Origin: Candidatus Collierbacteria bacterium GW2011_GWB1_44_6
Lineage (GTDB): Bacteria; Patescibacteriota; Microgenomatia; UBA1400; MFAQ01
Assembly (NCBI GenBank): GCA_000998025.1
Contig: LCJG01000002.1
Span: 1 to 64,000 of the forward strand
DNA: 64,000 bases
Direction of reading: 5' to 3'
Below the pieces are notes generated by a model. The model searched no databases. It had not been told where the DNA came from and was given only the letters and a program-made list of their open reading frames with translations. Shown one piece after another: positions 58,689 through 64,000 of the stretch; the stretch's first letter is position 1; each line of letters begins with the position of its first letter. The position numbers were made by a program, and so were the translations under genes.

Positions 58689-60090
58689 ACGGATAGCTTT
58701 ACCTGTATTGGCCGTTATCTTGATTATGGCTCTGGGCTATAAACTGAGACTTTCGGGATTCAATAGCATCCCCTTCCCCGGTGAATCACTGGATGAATAT
58801 AGCAACGCCTGGGTGGGGCTAAGTATGATCCGGCTCGGGGTGCCGGTGGGGATGTCAGGACTTCCGGGGTACCCTGTCCAAGATAGTCGATATATTAATG
58901 TTGACAGAGTTTTCCAAACAACAGCAAACGGCAATACCATGCAGATGAGTTACCCTTGGTTTGACCACCCTCCAATGATGGGACTAATAACCGGTGGCTT
59001 TAGCTACTTCAAGGGGGCGAGAGTGTTCGAAGACACGACTGCCGTGACAATCAGAAAACCGGTGATTTTGATGTCGACCCTCACCATTGGACTTGCTGCT
59101 TATTTAGCGTATCTACTTTTTGGTTGGGAAACGGCGATCGCTGCTGCCACGATAATCGCCACTTCTCCCCTGATGGTAATAAATAGCCGCATGGTACAAG
59201 CGGAGAATGGCTTAACCCCTTTGTTTTTGCTGTCTTTGATCTTACTCTGGTGGTATGAGAAAAAAGGAGGTTACACTTTTCTCACACTGCTCTCGATGAC
59301 AATAGGTCTGGCAATGCTTTTTAAGCTTTCGGCTGTCGCCCTACTCTTCTGTGCTCTGGCACTTATTTTTGCCAATGTCAAGAAAAATTCTGCGACCAGA
59401 TGGCAGGAGGGCTTGATAGTTTCGGTAATTGCCTTATCCGTCTTCGGAATATTTGTAATATCGGCTTTAGCTTGGGACTTCTCCACCTTCGTTAAAGTAT
59501 TTTTGGCAAATTCTGGTAGAGCATACGGCATCGGGCTAAGTGCTCTTTTTGATCTGATTACCAATACGAAAATTACAGCGGTAAAATTCCTGACTGATGG
59601 CTGGCCTCTCACAGGATGGCTGGGACTTGCCATATTGACCAGGATGGATCTGAGGAACAAGGCTTGGTATCTTTGGCTACCGATCTTCTCGTATTTGGCC
59701 GTTTATTTGTTCTTTGGCAGTGAGCCTTTTGGCTGGTACCGGATTCCATTTTTGCCGTTTTTACTAATCGTCTCGGGATGGCTGACCACCGCCTTTATAC
59801 GGAATATGCATCTTACAGCAGTCTCGGTCGTGACCCTTCTGATTCCACTCGGTATCAATCTGGAAAAATATTTTGACGTACACAAATTGATTTGGCTTAT
59901 TCCGGCGTGGAGGCTCAGCTGCTTGGCCTTAATCATAGGTGCTTTATCCCTACTTATGACCGACCAAGCAAATCCGAAAGTAAAATGGGCTGTCTACGCA
60001 ACCATGTTTGTTCTTTTTTCTCTGGTCATATATTCGAATATACTTCGTGCAGGTATGTTTACCGTGGACTACTGGTATAAAGTAAACTAG
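58675..60090 (+). CDS. GT39-like membrane glycosyltransferase
   Basis: 471 aa from the ATG at 58675 (M-K-L-F-K-R-I-A), which begins right before the first helix. The longer reading from 58600 adds a highly basic, unlikely segment inside the preceding gene. P-G-E-S-L-D40-E41-Y-S-N-A is the acidic loop, and F-D-H-P-P-M-M-G follows as in PMT_2 proteins. It diverges from the tandem group and lacks the D-Y-K motif and large C-terminal domain. Its 3' end overlaps the convergent gene by 4 nt. Confidence 0.87.
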   Translation: MKLFKRIALPVLAVILIMALGYKLRLSGFNSIPFPGESLDEYSNAWVGLSMIRLGVPVGMSGLPGYPVQDSRYINVDRVFQTTANGNTMQMSYPWFDHPPMMGLITGGFSYFKGARVFEDTTAVTIRKPVILMSTLTIGLAAYLAYLLFGWETAIAAATIIATSPLMVINSRMVQAENGLTPLFLLSLILLWWYEKKGGYTFLTLLSMTIGLAMLFKLSAVALLFCALALIFANVKKNSATRWQEGLIVSVIALSVFGIFVISALAWDFSTFVKVFLANSGRAYGIGLSALFDLITNTKITAVKFLTDGWPLTGWLGLAILTRMDLRNKAWYLWLPIFSYLAVYLFFGSEPFGWYRIPFLPFLLIVSGWLTTAFIRNMHLTAVSVVTLLIPLGINLEKYFDVHKLIWLIPAWRLSCLALIIGALSLLMTDQANPKVKWAVYATMFVLFSLVIYSNILRAGMFTVDYWYKVN

Positions 60091-61748
60091 TTTTTCGGAG
60101 GTAAAGTACCCGACATCAGGTAGAACAGGGGCTGGCCAAAAATGTTTTTTTGAGAAGCGAGAACAGTCGTGTTGTCCAGCGGATTTTTGCTCCAGTCCCA
60201 ATCGCCTTGGCCTTCTCTACCCTGCACTGCCAGATAAACCATTCGGTCATTCATCAATAGTTTTAGTTCATCCAAATTGGGAGCTTCCCCAAAAAAGTAT
60301 TTTTGGTCAAAGACAAATCCATGGAAAGAATTGGTTTGATAAGTGTCGACTTTGTCGGTTACAAAGTTTTTTTGAAAATCTTGTGGGGGGTACTGAGTAT
60401 AGAAAAGAAAGAGCAGCAAAGAAGGTTGGTAAGTATTGTTGATATAGACTTTGTCGAAATTTGGTGCCAGTGCCTTTAGATCGGTAAAGATATTTTTGAA
60501 ACCATAGTGCCACAGTGACGCTGACTCATATTTGTAATGAGAAGAATAACGATGCCAGAAGCTAGTGAAAAAAAGTCCCAGAAAAACAATAAACAGAATA
60601 ATTGTTGGTCGGATAAATTTTTTACCAAATAGACTAAATAGATAGGTACCCCCTAGGGCGGAAATTAAGATAAGTGGAGGGACCATGAGGAAGAGTCTGG
60701 TGGCATGGGTGCCTCCGCCTGTGGTGAGACAGCTTGGGATGGGAGAAAGTAATAACCAGAAAAGGAGTAGTTTTGAGTTTTTCTGTGAAAAATTCTTGAA
60801 AATAAAATAGAGTCCGGCAAGGAACAGGGGCAGTGTGGGCAACAGTAGCTCCCCTACTTTGGAGATGGAGTGGCGGAAAAATGGGTCTCCGTTCACAAAT
60901 AAGAATTGGGGTGAAAATGAGGTCAAGTAATTATCAAAAAATGCGGTCGCTATGGCCAAATATTTGTTGTGAAACAACACCTCAAAGAAAGTCTTTTGGA
61001 CCCATGGATCAGTTCTTTGAAGAATAACAGATTCAATAAGCTTGAGGTCGCTAAAGATGCTTATCAAACCAAACCTGCCACCAGCCTGGCCGAAGAAAAT
61101 ATTGTAAACAATAGGGAGAGCGAGAAGTGAAGGCAAAAAGAGACGAGGCCAGTTTTTCCCGAGGGATAATTTTGGCCTTTCGATAAGGAGAAGGGCGAGA
61201 ACAAATAACGGTGTAAAGACTACCGCGGTTGAGTAAGCATAAAAAGTGAGAAAGAAAGGGATGAGGCTGGCGAAATATTTGCCTTTTAAAAAAAGATACG
61301 TGCCCAGCATGGTAAGAAAAGTCAAAGGAACTACCTCGAAGGCAGCCCGGGAAAAGTGAATGTGCCAAGGAGTGATGGCCAGAAGTAAAGTGGATATCAG
61401 GGCGGTCGTTTTGTTCTTGAACAGAGTATTCCCCAGTAGATATATCAAGTAGATACTGAGTGAGCCGATGAGAGCAACCGGCAGCCGGATAGCCAGGTCG
61501 GTGGTGCCAAACAGACCGACGAAAGGAGCGGTGAGATACATGAGTAGTGGCGCGCGCCACTCAGCCAGGCTTTGGATATAAGTAGGTAGAAGGTGCCCCA
61601 TGTAGTCCCGTCCAGTGGATATAAGTGACCAGGCTTGGTAACCAACATCAATTTCGTCCCCAAAGAGGGCAATCGGCAAAGAAGTTAGCTGAGTAAACCG
61701 GAAGAAAGTGCCTAGAGCTATGATGAGGACGAGAAATACTTCGATCAT
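60087..61748 (-). CDS. GT39-like membrane glycosyltransferase
   Basis: 553 aa. L-F-G-D31-E32-I-D-V-G-Y-Q-A-W, T-G-R-D-Y-M-G, S-L-A-E-W-R-A-P-L-L (in place of D-Y-K-x-P), A-I-R-L-P-V-A, T-P-W-H-I-H-F-S-R-A-A-F-E-V-V. The C-terminal outer domain resembles the 51311-58153 group. It is a further paralogue, with Trp-Arg replacing Tyr-Lys in the second motif, which may reflect a different sugar. 4-nt overlap with the upstream gene. Confidence 0.89.
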   Translation of the reverse strand: MIEVFLVLIIALGTFFRFTQLTSLPIALFGDEIDVGYQAWSLISTGRDYMGHLLPTYIQSLAEWRAPLLMYLTAPFVGLFGTTDLAIRLPVALIGSLSIYLIYLLGNTLFKNKTTALISTLLLAITPWHIHFSRAAFEVVPLTFLTMLGTYLFLKGKYFASLIPFFLTFYAYSTAVVFTPLFVLALLLIERPKLSLGKNWPRLFLPSLLALPIVYNIFFGQAGGRFGLISIFSDLKLIESVILQRTDPWVQKTFFEVLFHNKYLAIATAFFDNYLTSFSPQFLFVNGDPFFRHSISKVGELLLPTLPLFLAGLYFIFKNFSQKNSKLLLFWLLLSPIPSCLTTGGGTHATRLFLMVPPLILISALGGTYLFSLFGKKFIRPTIILFIVFLGLFFTSFWHRYSSHYKYESASLWHYGFKNIFTDLKALAPNFDKVYINNTYQPSLLLFLFYTQYPPQDFQKNFVTDKVDTYQTNSFHGFVFDQKYFFGEAPNLDELKLLMNDRMVYLAVQGREGQGDWDWSKNPLDNTTVLASQKNIFGQPLFYLMSGTLPPKN

Positions 61749-63244
61749 AGATCAATTATATTCTCCTCTTCATTCAGGAAAAAATAATAACCGTGAATTG
61801 AATTGCCGATGGTTTTCATTTTGGGTTGGTGCTCCAACTTGGCCATGAGGATACTGCCAACCGGAAGAGAGTCTCCCGGCTGCCACCGCAGTATGACTTG
61901 ATCAAAATAAGCTGCTTCCAAAAAATTACCGGTTTCCCCGTCTGCCTTTCTGGAACTGACTTCGATGTATGGGGTCAATGAATTTTTTGCTGACACTTGA
62001 GAGAGGTACTTGTAAGCATCTTCCACGGAGTTGGCAGGTAAAAAGTGTTCCGAAACAAATTTGGGATAGGTATACCAGTAGTAGTTGACAAAATCAAAAT
62101 AATTAATGGCAAACATAATAATCGTAGATACAATTAGTACACCATGGAGGAGCTTATTCCTTATTTCCCAGAGTGAAAGGAGACCTAGGGTAGTGATGGC
62201 TACGAAGGGCGGAATAAATGCCATTAGACGGGAGGCGCGATGAACACTGTTTACAAAACCAAAAAGTAAAGGTGTTGCCAGAAAAACGGCAATGAAAAAT
62301 GTCCAAAAGCCTCTTTTTTGGACGGCTCGATATAATCCAATGAGAAAAAAAGGTAAGGTTGAAAGCAATAGCATGCCGTGGACACCAGTGGAGTGATAGA
62401 CGGTCTCGTCTCCTCTGATAAACAAGAAGGAAGGATCAAAACTAGAGAGATATGGATAGAGAAAATCGTAAACCGAGGTCCACTTAAAACCCTGGGAATT
62501 AAAAACAGCCCCGGGATATTTTTGTTCTAATAAAGGAATTATGGCAAAAAAGGGTAGTACTCCTAGACAAAAGAAAAGCGTTCTTTTGAAGAATATCTGA
62601 AGGTCTTTTTTGGTATACCGGCCGTGAAGTCCGCGGAACAAGTAGACAGTTGTCAATAGACACCAAATCGGAACTGTCGCTCTCATGGCTTTGTAGGTGT
62701 AGAAATTTATTCCCAAGGAGATGCCAGCCAGGACCAAGTACTTGAGACTCTTGGTCTTGGAGAAGTACCAGAGAAATATCAGCCAGAGTAGAGTGAAAGG
62801 TACCGGAAAAATATTGTCGAGGGCCATATGAGTCTGGATCATGACGAGAGGAGTGGTTAAGAAGACTAAAGAGCCAATAAGACCAGCTTTTTTGTCCAAG
62901 ACTTTTGATAACCAAAAATACGTTAAATAGGCACTTGTCAGTAAAACTGCTACTGTGGAAAGTCGAAGCGAGAGAAGTGAAGGACTGAAGAGTTTGAAGA
63001 TAGCAGTGAGATAGTACTGGGAGACAGGCTGTCTCCAATCCCCACCATTTATGGAGAGGACAAAAACCGGCATGAAACGGCCATTCTGATCATGGGCAGT
63101 TTCTGCCAGCAGGACAGCGTTGTAGCCAAAGGCGGCTTCATCAACCGTAATGCCAGGAGGGGTTTCCAAAATCCTGTAGGAAAAGAATAGGCCGGTGATA
63201 AATAGAGCCAAGACAACTAAAATTACGGAAAGGTATTTATTCAT
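61745..63244 (-). CDS. GT39-like membrane glycosyltransferase
   Basis: 499 aa. I-T-V-D35-E36-A-A-F-G-Y-N-A, then S-I-N-G-G-D-W-R-Q-P-V-S-Q-Y, so the second motif is D-W-R-x-P as in the neighbour at 60087. T-H-M-A-L-D-N-I-F replaces W-H-x-H-F-S-R. The C-terminal outer domain is short. This pair (60087, 61745) forms a sub-branch distinct from the four genes at 51311-58153. The start codon directly follows the stop of the next upstream gene. Confidence 0.88.
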   Translation of the reverse strand: MNKYLSVILVVLALFITGLFFSYRILETPPGITVDEAAFGYNAVLLAETAHDQNGRFMPVFVLSINGGDWRQPVSQYYLTAIFKLFSPSLLSLRLSTVAVLLTSAYLTYFWLSKVLDKKAGLIGSLVFLTTPLVMIQTHMALDNIFPVPFTLLWLIFLWYFSKTKSLKYLVLAGISLGINFYTYKAMRATVPIWCLLTTVYLFRGLHGRYTKKDLQIFFKRTLFFCLGVLPFFAIIPLLEQKYPGAVFNSQGFKWTSVYDFLYPYLSSFDPSFLFIRGDETVYHSTGVHGMLLLSTLPFFLIGLYRAVQKRGFWTFFIAVFLATPLLFGFVNSVHRASRLMAFIPPFVAITTLGLLSLWEIRNKLLHGVLIVSTIIMFAINYFDFVNYYWYTYPKFVSEHFLPANSVEDAYKYLSQVSAKNSLTPYIEVSSRKADGETGNFLEAAYFDQVILRWQPGDSLPVGSILMAKLEHQPKMKTIGNSIHGYYFFLNEEENIIDL

Positions 63245-64000
63245 TTAAATAAAGGGGATTTTTAATGTAAGAAACAGATTTAGAAAGTGATAAGTGCTTA
63301 GGGTAAAGTAACTGAGCCACCAATAAGGATTGGCGGAAAAAGACAAAAGCCCAAAGACCAGAGCAGGTGCGAGATGTCTCTCGTGCACGCGAGTCTGGAG
63401 AAAGAAAACAGCTAGAGACCATAAGAAGAGAGCCATGAAGAAATTTTTCTTTGAATACTTATTCCTCAGATAAATTAAAGTAATTAAAAGAATTGTAATT
63501 AGCAGAGCGATTGAGATTTGCCGGATGGTAAATATCCCTAGCCTGACAGAATCGGAAGTGGGTGTCGGATAGAAAAACCACCAGAAGTTGTAAGCGGCGT
63601 CCGAGACATAATCGGACGAACCCGACAAAGTAGAGAGATAGTTGGCCGCCGCAGACAAAGGATTTAAACCGAAAGGTAAATAACTAAATACAAAAAGAGT
63701 CAAACTTGAAATAATTCCCTCAAGCCAGTCTTTGGGATTCAATTCTTTGTACCAGAGAAATATATAAAAAGGAGTGAACCACAAAGCGGTCTGTTTGGTG
63801 AGAGCAGCGAAGGCAAAAAAGAAGATTGAAAGATAGAAATGTTTCCTCTGAGCAAAATACGCGCAATATAGGGAAACGATTAAGAAGAAGGTGGTAAGAG
63901 ACTCTATCTGCCCCCAGACCGAGCTGACATAGAGAATGGCCGGATTAAAGAGAAACAAGATGGTTATTAGAAGAGGTTTCCGATATTTGAGTTTTTGAAA
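63245..64000 (-). CDS. Polytopic mannosyltransferase-like GT-C protein, N-terminus cut by window edge
   Basis: At least 251 residues are visible and the frame is open to the window edge, so the gene starts beyond 64000. N-P-A-I-L-Y-V-S-S-V-W-G-Q-I-E-S-L and A-L-T-K-Q-T-A-L-W-F-T-P are typical of a GT-C group related to ALG/PIG-M and GT87-like mannosyltransferases. The catalytic loop is not in view. The protein ends in a membrane helix. It is cotranscribed with the gene at 61745. Confidence 0.78.
   Translation of the reverse strand, partial: FQKLKYRKPLLITILFLFNPAILYVSSVWGQIESLTTFFLIVSLYCAYFAQRKHFYLSIFFFAFAALTKQTALWFTPFYIFLWYKELNPKDWLEGIISSLTLFVFSYLPFGLNPLSAAANYLSTLSGSSDYVSDAAYNFWWFFYPTPTSDSVRLGIFTIRQISIALLITILLITLIYLRNKYSKKNFFMALFLWSLAVFFLQTRVHERHLAPALVFGLLSFSANPYWWLSYFTLSTYHFLNLFLTLKIPFI

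Noticed and set aside
1..64000. tRNA, rRNA or riboswitch genes
   Set aside because: No T-loop consensus, rRNA-like segment or riboswitch-like leader was found. Gaps between genes are at most about 140 nt and are accounted for by promoters, repeats or short spacers.

Overview
The window looks like a chromosomal cell-envelope glycan locus from a small-genome bacterium of the Candidate Phyla Radiation (Patescibacteria). Microgenomates (OP11) is the closest guess. The grounds are dense packing with no gap above about 140 bp, many 4-nt ATGA/GTGA gene overlaps, a large set of membrane GT-C glycosyltransferases, and promoters placed so close to start codons that mRNAs would be leaderless. TGA is used as stop in many overlaps, so the code is standard and Gly-recoding lineages are excluded. 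No rRNA, tRNA, CRISPR array or insertion sequence is visible. The lineage assignment is inference from gene content.

Layout. 1-9186 (minus): GT4, GT-C, O-antigen-ligase-like, GT2 and acyltransferase genes in one overlapping run. 9219-13725: two plus-strand genes (a polyprenyl-phosphate-hexose-synthase-like GT2 and an unknown 608-aa protein) flank a methyltransferase-flippase pair. 13718-17459 (minus): GDP-deoxysugar genes (GDP-mannose 4,6-dehydratase, RMD-like reductase, a third SDR) plus a methyltransferase. 17515-21908 (minus): an accessory patch with a winged-helix/ComF-type PRTase fusion behind a palindromic operator, a BRO-N protein, one GT-C protein, and a Fic protein preceded by 10-bp tandem repeats. 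21958-45260 (minus): the main biosynthetic run, with GT-C proteins, GT4 and GT2 enzymes, six methyltransferases, an acyltransferase, a TIG-domain membrane protein, a radical SAM protein with a small ferredoxin, and a second flippase. 45341-51314: mixed strands, with a GtrB-like GT2, PIG-V-like and MptB-like mannosyltransferases, and a HigBA toxin-antitoxin pair. 51311-64000: a tandem expansion of GT39-like membrane glycosyltransferases.

How the genes could work together (inference): GT2 enzymes of the DPM1/ALG5/GtrB type charge polyprenyl phosphate with hexoses. GT4 and GT2 enzymes, fed partly by GDP-deoxysugars, build lipid-linked oligosaccharides that methyl- and acyltransferases decorate. 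Two Wzx-like flippases export them. About seventeen GT-C proteins and one Wzy/WaaL-like ligase act on the outer face of the membrane.

The most distinctive signals are a recurring TATAAT-6 nt-start-codon arrangement at about ten genes, palindromic mini-repeats inserted in frame into coding sequences, and two self-contained regulatory modules (wHTH-PRTase with an operator palindrome, and Fic-wHTH with a helical-turn-spaced repeat array).
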